The notes beneath the pieces were generated by a model that saw only the letters and a program-made list of their open reading frames with translations, searched no databases and was not told the DNA's origin. Made by a program: the position numbers and the translations under genes. Shown piece by piece: positions 1 to 6,524 of a stretch of DNA of 34,725 bases; position 1 is the stretch's first letter, and the number at the start of each line of letters is the position of its first letter. Source of the stretch: a virus; the IMG/VR virus record IMGVR_UViG_3300007514_000040, positions 1-34,725 of that record; one strand, written 5' to 3'.

Positions 1-208
1 TTTGCGGATTTTGACTAAGTCCGCAGAATTAACACTAGTGCTAAAAGTTAGGCACTAGTTAGGCACTAGGCGGAAAAATTAGCACTAGGGGCGCGCGCTT
101 AAATGCTTCTAGGGTGGTAGAAATTTTTTATTGCGTTACTATGTAGGTAGAATTTTTCTCTTTGATAATTTTCCACTTGTGTTTTCTTTTTAATATAATA
201 GACCCCCC
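1..208. other. left-edge non-coding region
   Basis: No ORF is convincing here. It lies downstream of the leftmost - strand gene. It holds the CACTAG iterons described separately, a GCGCGCGC run at 91-98, and a short inverted repeat (TGCGGA at 3-8, TCCGCA at 20-25). The GC-rich islands stand out in AT-rich surroundings and resemble those in the 33.3-33.6 kb region. Confidence 0.6.
29..88 (+). repeat. CACTAG iterons, left cluster
   Basis: Four copies of a TTA(nn)CACTAG element: TTAACACTAG at 29-38, TTAGGCACTAG at 48-58 and directly abutting at 59-69, and TTAGCACTAG at 79-88. The middle two are a perfect 11-bp tandem. The same element occurs twice at 33508-33541. Iterons of this kind usually bind a replication initiator or regulator; that role is inferred. 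Confidence 0.75.
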
Positions 209-1000
209 CTACTTAGAATTTTCAGGAGACACCCCCCCTGTCTTATACTCGTAAATAATCTCATACAAGTCTTCAATGTAATCATCTCTTTTATGGACAA
301 ATTCCTCTAATGATCCGTCCTCTCCACTGATTAAAATAACTATTTGTTCAATCTTTTCCCCTGTAAGTTCTTCCCACATGAGTGAGTATGCTGTTGTTTG
401 TAGGAAATATTTGTTAATCCAATCCTCTTTCTTCTTCTTACTAGAGGTTTTAAAGTCAATTATAGACTTTTGACCGTTATATTCAGCAATACAATCGGCG
501 GTTCCTGCTAGACCGAGTTCTTTACTGCATAATCTAGTCTCCACACCTATGATATTAGTGATATTATTGACCAGTTTCTTGATATTGTTGAAGTGTGCAT
601 TTGCCAACAGGTTAGTTTCTACCAAAGGTTCATTATTAAGGTATAATTCTATGGTATTGTGCATTTTAGTACCAATTCCCATAGCCTTTCCTGATACATA
701 ATTTGCTACGTCTTCTCCAACTGCTTCTCGCCACTTTTGAAGTCCTTCTTTATCCCTAAAACCTACCACATTTGTTGTAGATTCATACTGATTGCCTTCC
801 TCATCAACGTACACTCTTCTTCCGTCCAAGTTCTTACGCTTTAGTTCGGGCAGATCATATTTTGTTTCAACATGTTCAAAGACTTTCTTCTTAGGCATAA
901 CTCTATCATGTGTTAGTTCATGAAATACTTTATCATTGAATCCAATTAGATCGTTAGTAAAAAGTCTATCACAATGGTTACACTTTAATCTACTAACCAA
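209..1000 (-). CDS. RecB/Cas4-type PD-(D/E)XK exonuclease with N-terminal zinc finger
   Basis: A 263-residue predicted DNA exonuclease of the PD-(D/E)XK superfamily, acting in the cytoplasm in replication, recombination or DNA processing. Visible catalytic features: H114 in GTKMHNTIE, D169 in GLAGTAD, the D182-x-K184 pair in IIDFKTS, and Q201/Y205 in FLQTTAYSL, the usual H...D...DxK...QxxxY order. Residues 7-31 form a C-x2-C-x16-H-x3-H zinc finger ahead of the nuclease. The start is TTG; it was chosen because it keeps the zinc finger and overlaps the stop of the upstream gene by 16 nt. The upstream protein carries the same type of finger. The C-terminus ends next to two G7 tracts (mRNA sense). 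Exact substrate unknown. Confidence 0.85.
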   Translation of the reverse strand: MVSRLKCNHCDRLFTNDLIGFNDKVFHELTHDRVMPKKKVFEHVETKYDLPELKRKNLDGRRVYVDEEGNQYESTTNVVGFRDKEGLQKWREAVGEDVANYVSGKAMGIGTKMHNTIELYLNNEPLVETNLLANAHFNNIKKLVNNITNIIGVETRLCSKELGLAGTADCIAEYNGQKSIIDFKTSSKKKKEDWINKYFLQTTAYSLMWEELTGEKIEQIVILISGEDGSLEEFVHKRDDYIEDLYEIIYEYKTGGVSPENSK

Positions 1001-1134
1001 GTTACTTTACCCCGTATTATATTCTGGAATTTGTATATAGTACCATCATGTCTTTCTTCATGTCTCACTTTTCTTTCATTAAGTAGATCATCATTCTCGT
1101 CTATTTCAAACGAGCAAAGGTTACACTTTATCAT
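985..1134 (-). CDS. C2H2-type zinc finger micro-protein (49 aa)
   Basis: Starts MIKCNLCSFEIDEN. A single C-x2-C-x17-H-x3-H zinc finger fills most of the protein, so it probably binds nucleic acid or a partner protein. The same spacing is seen at the N-terminus of the downstream nuclease and in the micro-protein at 23010-23099. The start at 1134 overlaps the stop of the 43-aa gene by 14 nt; an in-frame ATG at 1230 exists, but it would put 96 nt inside that gene. It overlaps the nuclease start by 16 nt, so the genes are likely translated together. Confidence 0.7.
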   Translation of the reverse strand: MIKCNLCSFEIDENDDLLNERKVRHEERHDGTIYKFQNIIRGKVTWLVD

Positions 1135-1252
1135 GACATTTACACCCACATCTGCCATAATTACCTTTGCATTGTTTATGGTGGTGCCTAAAACATTTTG
1201 TTGTGAATGTTGAAGTGTCCAAGAAAACATCTTGTTGATATGAATCGCCCAT
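1121..1252 (-). CDS. Cys/His-rich micro-protein (43 aa)
   Basis: Starts MGDSYQQDVFLDTS and ends in a metal-ligand-rich tail, with CFRHHHKQC followed by CGCKCHDK. The CxCxCHD ending is also seen in the 348-aa protein at 2751-3797 (CKCPCHD), which argues that this frame is real. Its ATG shares a base with the stop of the upstream membrane peptide (TAATG). A longer in-frame ORF reaching 1402 exists, but that extension overlaps the 67-aa gene. Function unknown. Confidence 0.6.
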   Translation of the reverse strand: MGDSYQQDVFLDTSTFTTKCFRHHHKQCKGNYGRCGCKCHDKV

Positions 1253-1326
1253 TATACGCCACCTGTCAACATACCTAATGTTATTATAAACATTGAAGTT
1301 CCAACTAGTAATATTTCCATAATCAT
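1252..1326 (-). CDS. single-pass membrane micro-peptide (24 aa)
   Basis: Reads MIMEILLVGTSMFIITLGML and then TGGV: one hydrophobic helix and little else. Support is positional. Its ATG overlaps the upstream stop in a TAATG, and its own stop overlaps the next ATG in a second TAATG, so it sits exactly in a chain of coupled genes. Could be chance, but an exact fit at both ends is unlikely. Function unknown. Confidence 0.5.
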   Translation of the reverse strand: MIMEILLVGTSMFIITLGMLTGGV

Positions 1327-1529
1327 TATTTATTATTCTCCTTCTTCCATTTCTTCCATGCGATATACAATCGGCTTGGATCTTCCAACATATCAAACAC
1401 AAAATCTTGTAAATGATTTTCCATTTCTTTATTATTATTGGTAGATGATCTGTATAATTTCATTGAATCTTCTGGAGAATATCCCATGTAGAAATGCTCC
1501 ATGAGAAAGTTTAGACATTTTTTACACAT
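1326..1529 (-). CDS. small CxxC protein of unknown function (67 aa)
   Basis: Starts MCKKCLNFLMEH, with one CxxC near the N-terminus, and ends in a basic Lys/Trp-rich tail (AWKKWKKENNK). Not recognised. A TATA-like TTTAAATA lies about 26 bp before the ATG, which suggests a leaderless transcript starting here and running through the following micro-genes to the nuclease. Confidence 0.65.
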   Translation of the reverse strand: MCKKCLNFLMEHFYMGYSPEDSMKLYRSSTNNNKEMENHLQDFVFDMLEDPSRLYIAWKKWKKENNK

Positions 1530-1550
1530 GGTTAGTATACGTGTAAGGGA

Positions 1551-1558
1551 TATTTAAA
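1551..1558 (-). promoter_or_regulatory. TATA box for the 1529-to-209 gene chain
   Basis: TTTAAATA (on the - strand) is centred about 26 bp upstream of the ATG at 1529, the distance expected for an archaeal leaderless promoter. It lies between two genes with a 30-bp gap. Confidence 0.5.
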
Positions 1559-1559
1559 T

Positions 1560-2057
1560 TTAACTTTGATATCCTGTTAGATATACTTTCAAGCCTGCAC
1601 CCGCTGTGCTAGAACCAATTTGGTCTATATCTACCGTAATTAATGCCCCTGAAGCTAAAGAAGTATCGCTTAAAGTTGGAGCTTGTGCTGCTGTTGCAGT
1701 AGAGGTTTCACTTGCGTCTATGACTATTTTGTTTGAAGCCATGATTGTGGTTCCTGCTTCATTCACATCTACCACTAGAGTTGCTCCTACAGGAGCAGTT
1801 GTAACTGAAGCTGAAATACCTGTAAGTGTGAAAGCGTAAGGCATAATGAATTTAATTTTATCGGTTCCGGCTTCGAGGTCGGAAGTTTCATCTGAACAAG
1901 CTAGCATAATACATTCGGTCTTTGCTGTAGTTGCTACATCTGCTAATGTGATTGTACCATCTTGAATCTTACTTGAAATAACTGCGTCAGCAGCAAGTTC
2001 GATTTGTTCTACAGATGAACCGACACCTGAAGTGTCTTGAGGTGGGTAATTAGCCAT
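1560..2057 (-). CDS. virion beta-structure protein, paralogue of 14167-14775
   Basis: 165 residues, Thr/Ala/Ser-rich, with the look of a secreted or virion beta-sandwich. From about residue 50 to the end it is clearly homologous to the C-terminal half of the 202-aa protein at 14167-14775. Shared strings include LACSDETSDL, VDVNEAG/VDINEAG and VDIDQIGSSTAG. I take it as a fibre, decoration or receptor-binding component, by context of the paralogue. It follows the 114-aa gene by 5 nt. Its location 12 kb from its paralogue, outside the main tail block, is odd. Confidence 0.65.
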   Translation of the reverse strand: MANYPPQDTSGVGSSVEQIELAADAVISSKIQDGTITLADVATTAKTECIMLACSDETSDLEAGTDKIKFIMPYAFTLTGISASVTTAPVGATLVVDVNEAGTTIMASNKIVIDASETSTATAAQAPTLSDTSLASGALITVDIDQIGSSTAGAGLKVYLTGYQS

Positions 2058-2062
2058 TAATC

Positions 2063-2407
2063 TTAACCTTCCATACCGACTTCGGAAACTCTACATATTT
2101 TTATTGTAGTGCCACTTCCATTAGTGGTTCGTAAATTGAAAGTATCTCCAAATCTTACAGGGATATCGAAAATGTATAATGCTTCTGCTACTAAGTTATT
2201 ACCACTGTTAATTTTTAGCCATGTCGAACCTGAATCTAACGTACATTGTAAATCTACTGCTGATGATACTGCTACTGTTAATCTAAATTTTGCTGCTTCC
2301 TGATCAGAACTTAGTGTTTCTGGAGATAAATCTGAACTAAACCATTCAGCGTTTTGTGCTTTTGTGCCTGAAGCTTCGCCTGTTACTTCAACGTGGGTAC
2401 CAACCAT
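2063..2407 (-). CDS. small beta-rich, probably structural protein (114 aa)
   Basis: Starts MVGTHVEVTGEAS. Predominantly short beta-prone, Ser/Thr/Gly-rich stretches, low in charge clusters, like small virion decoration or fibre proteins. It probably forms a unit with the adjacent 165-aa virion-like protein. A purine-rich AGAGGA lies 4 nt before the ATG, one of the few Shine-Dalgarno-like sites in the window. No family recognised. Confidence 0.55.
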   Translation of the reverse strand: MVGTHVEVTGEASGTKAQNAEWFSSDLSPETLSSDQEAAKFRLTVAVSSAVDLQCTLDSGSTWLKINSGNNLVAEALYIFDIPVRFGDTFNLRTTNGSGTTIKICRVSEVGMEG

Positions 2408-2422
2408 GATAATCCTCTACAC

Positions 2423-2602
2423 CTAATCATTATCAGAAGTAAATTTCTTACGTTCTGCTACTAATGCTTTAGCCATAATCATGAGTTTGTGCATTAACTC
2501 TAGGTCTTTTTCCTTAATCTTGTCTTCTTTATGTGCAAAGGCTATCTCGTACCATGATATTATTACCCTATAATCTGCCTCATCTAGTTCAACATCTACC
2601 AT
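2423..2602 (-). CDS. small charged helical protein (59 aa)
   Basis: Starts MVDVELDEADYRVIIS and continues as a mostly helical, Lys/Glu-rich protein ending KFTSDND. It overlaps the 50-aa gene by 7 nt (ATGGTAG), consistent with coupled translation. Not recognised. Confidence 0.6.
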   Translation of the reverse strand: MVDVELDEADYRVIISWYEIAFAHKEDKIKEKDLELMHKLMIMAKALVAERKKFTSDND

Positions 2603-2748
2603 TCTAATTCCTCTACCTTTCTTCTGTTATCACGTTCTGCTAAGAAAAGATCCATAATAATAGCATATTCCTTAACCAATGATGGTGTAAAATTACCTTC
2701 CTCTAGGAGTTTACATATCAGCATACACTGACGAGCAGTTAAGTTCAT
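2596..2748 (-). CDS. small helical protein (50 aa)
   Basis: Starts MNLTARQCMLICKLLEEG. Predicted helical with two Cys, acidic/basic C-terminus (ERDNRRKVEELEW). It begins 2 nt after the stop of the 348-aa gene and overlaps the next gene by 7 nt. Not recognised. Confidence 0.6.
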   Translation of the reverse strand: MNLTARQCMLICKLLEEGNFTPSLVKEYAIIMDLFLAERDNRRKVEELEW

Positions 2749-2750
2749 AC

Positions 2751-3797
2751 CTAATCAAAGAAGGTAGGGTGGTCTTGTAAGAAGAATTCACATTGATTAC
2801 ATTCATCTTTTTCAATATGTGCTGAAATGACTCTTTTCTTTGATGAATTATTCATATATTTATCTATTTTAGGATTCTTTAATAGTATTTTGGCAAACGG
2901 ACATAGATCGCTCCAATCTTCGTCCATAATTTTCTTCATTCTTTCATCTAATTCTTTTAGATATTTATTTGTATTTATTGCGAATTTCAATCCCTTCGTG
3001 GTCATTTTTTTAACTACATCATGACATGGACATTTACATTTAGTTGCTGCGCACTCTATCTTATCCAAACAGTTTCTACAATTTCGTTCATCTTCGGCAA
3101 TTTCCCATCTAGTTTTAAATCCATACTCTCCTTGTACAACATTTGCAAGTGAGGTCGTACTATTACATGCAACTATCAATGCTTCATATTCCATCATAGG
3201 TGTAGCAAATCTACTATCCCTTGCTGATTTAACATGCTTTGATATTTTAGTACATAGTTTAGGATCATGTTTTTCTTTATGATCTTTCTCCATCTTGATT
3301 GCCAACTTTGCCAATTCCCCTGCTATGAAACATTCAAAGTTATATCTTTCGATATCTTCCTTAGTCTCTTTGATCTTTATATCTTGTGAAGGTGTTCTCT
3401 CCATATCCTTGATCTTCCTAATGATCTCGTCCTTGTGCAAGTAGAGTTCCTTTGGTGTTAACTGGTTAAGATTTAACTCTTCTTTCTCTACCTTCTGTTC
3501 ATGCTTGTACTTCTCCGGTAGTATGCGGTAGATCCAAGCCTTGCTTACAACCTCAAAGTTTTCATCACGAAGTTTGTTCAATAATAATGCTATATCTTTT
3601 GGAGATACAGGTTCGTTAGTACGGTATTTCTTTATGTTTTTAATCTTAACTATGACGCTAGGCGTTTGTTCTTTGATTGCTTCCTCGTATATCTTTGCCA
3701 ATTCCAATATTCGTGCCTTGACTATTGGTTTGGTATCATTGGAAAAATGTTTGATTTCAGATATTAATTTCTCTGCTTCTTTTTGACTGAAAGGCAT
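2751..3797 (-). CDS. zinc-binding protein of unknown function (348 aa)
   Basis: A highly charged protein. Residues about 60-105 (VSPKDIALLLNKL ... VSKAWIYRILPEKYK) look like a helix-turn-helix. The second half carries several Cys clusters: CRNCLDKIEC, then CKCPCHD, and near the end CNQCEFF, likely binding two or three zinc ions. This suggests a DNA- or RNA-binding regulator. A TTATTAA box lies about 28 bp before the ATG, followed by a pyrimidine-rich TTCTCTTTTTTTTAT. No family recognised. Confidence 0.6.
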   Translation of the reverse strand: MPFSQKEAEKLISEIKHFSNDTKPIVKARILELAKIYEEAIKEQTPSVIVKIKNIKKYRTNEPVSPKDIALLLNKLRDENFEVVSKAWIYRILPEKYKHEQKVEKEELNLNQLTPKELYLHKDEIIRKIKDMERTPSQDIKIKETKEDIERYNFECFIAGELAKLAIKMEKDHKEKHDPKLCTKISKHVKSARDSRFATPMMEYEALIVACNSTTSLANVVQGEYGFKTRWEIAEDERNCRNCLDKIECAATKCKCPCHDVVKKMTTKGLKFAINTNKYLKELDERMKKIMDEDWSDLCPFAKILLKNPKIDKYMNNSSKKRVISAHIEKDECNQCEFFLQDHPTFFD

Positions 3798-3840
3798 ATA
3801 AAAAAAAGAGAAGAGATAGTGTTAATAAGCCTTATTAAAC

Positions 3841-4260
3841 TTATTCACTATTTTTATCTACCGCTTCTTTGAGAATCGATAGACGGTTTGCAATAGTCAA
3901 CTGTATCAACTTGTCCTGTTTCGCAGAAACAATCATGCCAAAAGTTTGCGAATTTGGACTCATTTCAGGGTGCAACGTTCTTGTTATCTCAAAGGCGAGA
4001 GATTCATACTCTTGCTCTTGACGAAGAAGAGAGTCATATTGTGCAAGAATTTCCTGTGTAGGTTTCTCCCACTTGACTTCTTTTTCTGCACCACCGAAAA
4101 CAGTTTGTTGCTGTGTTCCTTTAGCAAAAGGCTTTTGAGGAATATCCCCAAGTATCTTAGAAATGATCTCTGAAGCTTCCTGCTTTGTAGTAGGAGCAGT
4201 TCCAGAGTAATTTCTTTTACTCAAGAAAGCCAGTTGCTTTTCGGTTGGTAAATCCGTCAT
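3841..4260 (-). CDS. protein with small N-terminal TxxQ-type domain (139 aa)
   Basis: Starts MTDLPTEKQLAFLSKR. The first 40 residues (T-x-KQL-x-FL-x-K ... T-x3-EASEIISKIL) resemble a short helical domain common in phage and plasmid proteins, where it is often fused to DNA-metabolism domains. The rest is a coiled-coil-like region. The start at 4260 was chosen over the in-frame ATG at 4275 because a TTATAA box lies 23-28 bp upstream of 4260. Role in DNA metabolism is possible only. Confidence 0.55.
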   Translation of the reverse strand: MTDLPTEKQLAFLSKRNYSGTAPTTKQEASEIISKILGDIPQKPFAKGTQQQTVFGGAEKEVKWEKPTQEILAQYDSLLRQEQEYESLAFEITRTLHPEMSPNSQTFGMIVSAKQDKLIQLTIANRLSILKEAVDKNSE

Positions 4261-4282
4261 GGTTTGTATACACAAGTCTTAG

Positions 4283-4288
4283 TTATAA
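4283..4288 (-). promoter_or_regulatory. TATA box for the 4260 gene
   Basis: TTATAA on the - strand at -28 to -23 relative to the ATG at 4260. The gap also holds a pyrimidine-rich TCTTTTCTTTTTTTTAT next to the upstream stop, which could be a U-rich terminator. Confidence 0.45.
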
Positions 4289-4320
4289 GTGTTTGGATAA
4301 AAAAAAGAAAAGAGTTGCAA

Positions 4321-4632
4321 TTATGCAAGTCTTGATTTTCTAAGTTTTGCAAGGTCTTTTGCGCTCATGACAGTAATTGGATTACCATCATCATCAACTA
4401 GTTTTGCTCCTAGTTGTTCAACGCATAGAGTCTTGAAAGCTTCTACTGCAAATTTGGTATTTGAATCTGATACACCAAGTAACAAAGAGTCCAACACAAT
4501 AGGGTTGTTTGGGTCAATGTTCAAAGTAACACCAATTTTAGATACCTTTGAGAATCTCTCTAACTTTAAGTGGAGAGGCTCTGCTGTTTTTACAGTTGTT
4601 GTTTTGTCTACGAATGTTGCTTCTGTTGACAT
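4321..4632 (-). CDS. unknown protein (103 aa)
   Basis: Starts MSTEATFVDKTTTVKTAE. Mixed alpha/beta, ending in a basic helix (AKDLAKLRKSRLA). It begins 8 nt after the stop of the Hjc-like gene, so is probably in the same transcript. Not recognised. Confidence 0.55.
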   Translation of the reverse strand: MSTEATFVDKTTTVKTAEPLHLKLERFSKVSKIGVTLNIDPNNPIVLDSLLLGVSDSNTKFAVEAFKTLCVEQLGAKLVDDDGNPITVMSAKDLAKLRKSRLA

Positions 4633-4640
4633 ACCTAGTA

Positions 4641-4970
4641 TTACAACGCGTCCAATATAATCTTTTCCCCTTCTATTGTTCTCATGGCAATCTTACCATT
4701 ATCATTCCATGCAACCAACACCTGACCTTGCCACTTTTGTTCTAAAAGTTTCTCGCGTTCTTTGGGTGGAACGTACCCATTGGTCTTTGCCTGTATTAAG
4801 AGTGGATAATTAAACCATTTATCTGCACCATAGGGCTTTGGTGGTATTGCTATAATGTCATACAATCCCTTTGATCCGTAAGCTCTCATACAATAATATC
4901 CTTTCATTCTTAGAAACTTCATTACTCTGTATTCAAAGTTTCTTCCTTTGATATAATTTTTACTAGACAT
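4641..4970 (-). CDS. hjc: Hjc-like Holliday junction resolvase
   Basis: 109 residues, a size close to archaeal Hjc. It should cleave four-way DNA junctions during recombination or before packaging. Seen: N-terminal KGRNFEYRVMKFLRMKGYY with catalytic E13, AYGSKGLYDIIAIP with D38, and LLIQAKTNG with the Q-x-K pair (Q60, K62), the archaeal Hjc pattern. It overlaps the methyltransferase-like gene by 8 nt. An internal insertion around residues 43-55 (PPKPYGADKWFNY) lies between the D and QxK motifs. Strong family call; in vivo role inferred. Confidence 0.8.
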   Translation of the reverse strand: MSSKNYIKGRNFEYRVMKFLRMKGYYCMRAYGSKGLYDIIAIPPKPYGADKWFNYPLLIQAKTNGYVPPKEREKLLEQKWQGQVLVAWNDNGKIAMRTIEGEKIILDAL

Positions 4971-5532
4971 TTCCCCATTGGTTAGCCATAGCTTCTGCTA
5001 TACCTGTAAATGTTCTACTTCTATCTGTTGAGTTTCTTGGTGTCATATACCAACCTCTTGTATATCTATGACCGTTCTTCGTGGTTATGTATGTTAATTC
5101 AACTATTTTTGTATGATTTAACTTTGGTAGATTTTTTAACCAAAGACATGTCTTTTTTGAATGGTCGTGTCCAAATTGGTATGGTTGTATTATTTGATCA
5201 TACTTAGGAAGCCCTGCCTTTAACGAAGGCACTGGATTCTCAATACAAATCTTTTCTATTGGCGCATTAAGTAAAGACATAAATAAACTTGTGTCTATTT
5301 TTCTGTTTTCTTTTTCATTAAGCCTAGCTCTGTTTCTACAAATAAATGTACAAACAGGGTGTCCTATCATCATATCCCAACCCTCATCTAAGTGATTTAA
5401 TACATCATCTTGTATGTGATAATCACTATCTATTTCAGTTGGTTTTAAATCACACGACCAAGCGTCATGTCCTTTATTTCTAAAGGCTTCTCTAACTATA
5501 CCTGAACATTCACAAGCCACTAAAACTTTCAT
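4963..5532 (-). CDS. DNA cytosine methyltransferase-like phage protein
   Basis: 189 residues. N-terminal MKVLVACECSGIVREAF is the SAM-binding strand-loop of a protein family common in phages and usually annotated as DNA (cytosine-5) methyltransferase. The family signature late in the protein is present (IIQPYQFGHDHSKKTCLWLK followed by NLP). The usual HPPCT catalytic loop reads HPVCT here (residues 58-62), so the Pro before the catalytic Cys is replaced. It may modify viral DNA or have another nucleotide-directed role. It lies directly upstream of hjc, with which it overlaps. Confidence 0.65.
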   Translation of the reverse strand: MKVLVACECSGIVREAFRNKGHDAWSCDLKPTEIDSDYHIQDDVLNHLDEGWDMMIGHPVCTFICRNRARLNEKENRKIDTSLFMSLLNAPIEKICIENPVPSLKAGLPKYDQIIQPYQFGHDHSKKTCLWLKNLPKLNHTKIVELTYITTKNGHRYTRGWYMTPRNSTDRSRTFTGIAEAMANQWGNV

Positions 5533-5553
5533 AACTTTTATTTCAACTAGCTT

Positions 5554-5805
5554 TTATTTCAACTTATGTCTTATCCCATGTGCATATAGCAACATGAGTA
5601 TGTTAACCAAACTTAAAAGTTCTACCAAGTCAACACCGTATAGAATAAAGTCTAAAATCGGGTGTACTCTTGATATAATTCCTAACTGTAAATATGCGTC
5701 CGCTGCCCATATCATGTGAGGTATCTGAACAATATGTACCATTAACAAAAATGCTAATGAACCCATTAACTGTTTCTCATACCAATTCCAAAATTTATTC
5801 CACAT
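5554..5805 (-). CDS. small membrane protein (83 aa)
   Basis: Two hydrophobic stretches: about residues 14-34 (MGSLAFLLMVHIVQIP) and 60-76 (VELLSLVNILMLLYAH), ending in a basic tail HGIRHKLK. Likely a two-pass membrane protein. The ATG overlaps the stop of the 39-aa zinc protein (TAATG). Holin-like function is possible, but it sits among replication genes rather than the late block. Confidence 0.6.
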   Translation of the reverse strand: MWNKFWNWYEKQLMGSLAFLLMVHIVQIPHMIWAADAYLQLGIISRVHPILDFILYGVDLVELLSLVNILMLLYAHGIRHKLK

Positions 5806-5924
5806 TATGTTTCACTAAATACCTCTTGAATACATTTCTCACATTCCTGCCACTCATAATCTTTAGGCATTAAATTCTTACATCTTTCACATATAGGAAA
5901 TTCATGCTCGTTTACTCTGTCCAT
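5805..5924 (-). CDS. zinc-ribbon micro-protein (39 aa)
   Basis: Starts MDRVNEHEFPICERC. Two CxxC knuckles (CERC and CEKC) about 16 residues apart make a single zinc ribbon. It overlaps the upstream zincin gene by 13 nt and shares its stop with the next ATG (TAATG). Function unknown; probably a nucleic acid or protein adaptor. Confidence 0.65.
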   Translation of the reverse strand: MDRVNEHEFPICERCKNLMPKDYEWQECEKCIQEVFSET

Positions 5925-6145
5925 TCTTCTGCCCACTGTATTCGATAAATTGTTTTCTCTTCTTGATCTTCATCTAATGTTTCATCTGCTTTATCTATTG
6001 CAGCATGAATTAATTCATGATTTATAGTGTAAATCAAATCTTCTATGTTCTCATGTTGTATTGGATATATTATAATTCTTTCTGTTTCAGAATAATATAA
6101 TCCTCGATTCTCTCCAGTCTCTAGTTTAAAATCAATGGACACCAT
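5912..6145 (-). CDS. small zincin-like protein with HExxH
   Basis: 77 residues. The helix INHELIHAAID contains H43-E44-x2-H47, the zincin active-site signature. Acidic residues downstream (ETLDEDQEE, then EEWTE) could supply a third ligand. This is a minimal metallopeptidase-like fold of the kind seen in phage and toxin-antitoxin ImmA-type proteins, but no wider family can be named. A Shine-Dalgarno-like AGAGGT lies 5 nt before the ATG. Upstream is a Cys-rich micro-protein, downstream a zinc ribbon that overlaps it. Confidence 0.6.
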   Translation of the reverse strand: MVSIDFKLETGENRGLYYSETERIIIYPIQHENIEDLIYTINHELIHAAIDKADETLDEDQEEKTIYRIQWAEEWTE

Positions 6146-6154
6146 GTTTTACCT

Positions 6155-6265
6155 CTAAACACTATGTTTATCTGAAGCAAATGTGTTATGTAATTCCATA
6201 CAACAATCACACTCGTCGCATTGTTCTGAATCCCAGTGCATACAAATACCGCAAACACATTCCAC
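6155..6265 (-). CDS. Cys-rich micro-protein (36 aa, GTG start)
   Basis: Begins with GTG 1 nt after the stop of the winged-helix gene and reads (M)ECVCGICMHWDSEQCDECD, then CCMELH. Seven Cys plus two His in 36 residues point to one or two bound zinc ions. It ends 9 nt before the zincin ATG. No in-frame ATG precedes the Cys cluster. Function unknown. Confidence 0.55.
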   Translation of the reverse strand: MECVCGICMHWDSEQCDECDCCMELHNTFASDKHSV

Positions 6266-6266
6266 T

Positions 6267-6524
6267 TTAAACCCTCGTGAAGACTTTAGACCATGCTGCA
6301 CCGCCATTATATCTTATAAGTTTATCTTCGCTAGTAAAATACCCTTCTTCTTCTAATTGATTTAATGTCTCTGAAACTCTCTTTTTATTCCTGCCTATCT
6401 CTTTTGCAATAACTGAAGCGAGAGTTTTGTCTCCTGATTTTAAATGGTTAAGAATAAACTCTTTAATATTAACCTCACTAATAATCATACTGTCGTCTAT
6501 TGTAAGCGAGTATTTCTTCTTCAT
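6267..6524 (-). CDS. winged helix-turn-helix DNA-binding protein (85 aa)
   Basis: Residues about 20-75 form a winged helix: FILNHLKSGDKTLASVIAKE, then RNKKRVSETLNQLEEEGYF with a wing. A probable transcription regulator of viral genes. Its ATG overlaps the stop of the phosphoesterase gene in a TAATG, so the two are co-translated. Confidence 0.65.
   Translation of the reverse strand: MKKKYSLTIDDSMIISEVNIKEFILNHLKSGDKTLASVIAKEIGRNKKRVSETLNQLEEEGYFTSEDKLIRYNGGAAWSKVFTRV

Noticed and set aside
3-25. Hairpin TGCGGA/TCCGCA as a terminator
   Set aside because: Six base pairs with an 11-nt loop and no T-run; its context is cut by the window edge, so no role is assigned.
29-88. Iterons read as a CRISPR array
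   Set aside because: Units are only 10-11 bp, some abut without spacers, and no cas genes other than a generic RecB/Cas4-like nuclease are present.
4261-4275. Upstream start (ATG at 4275) for the 139-aa gene
   Set aside because: It would begin only 8 nt after the TTATAA box, while the ATG at 4260 is at the expected leaderless distance.
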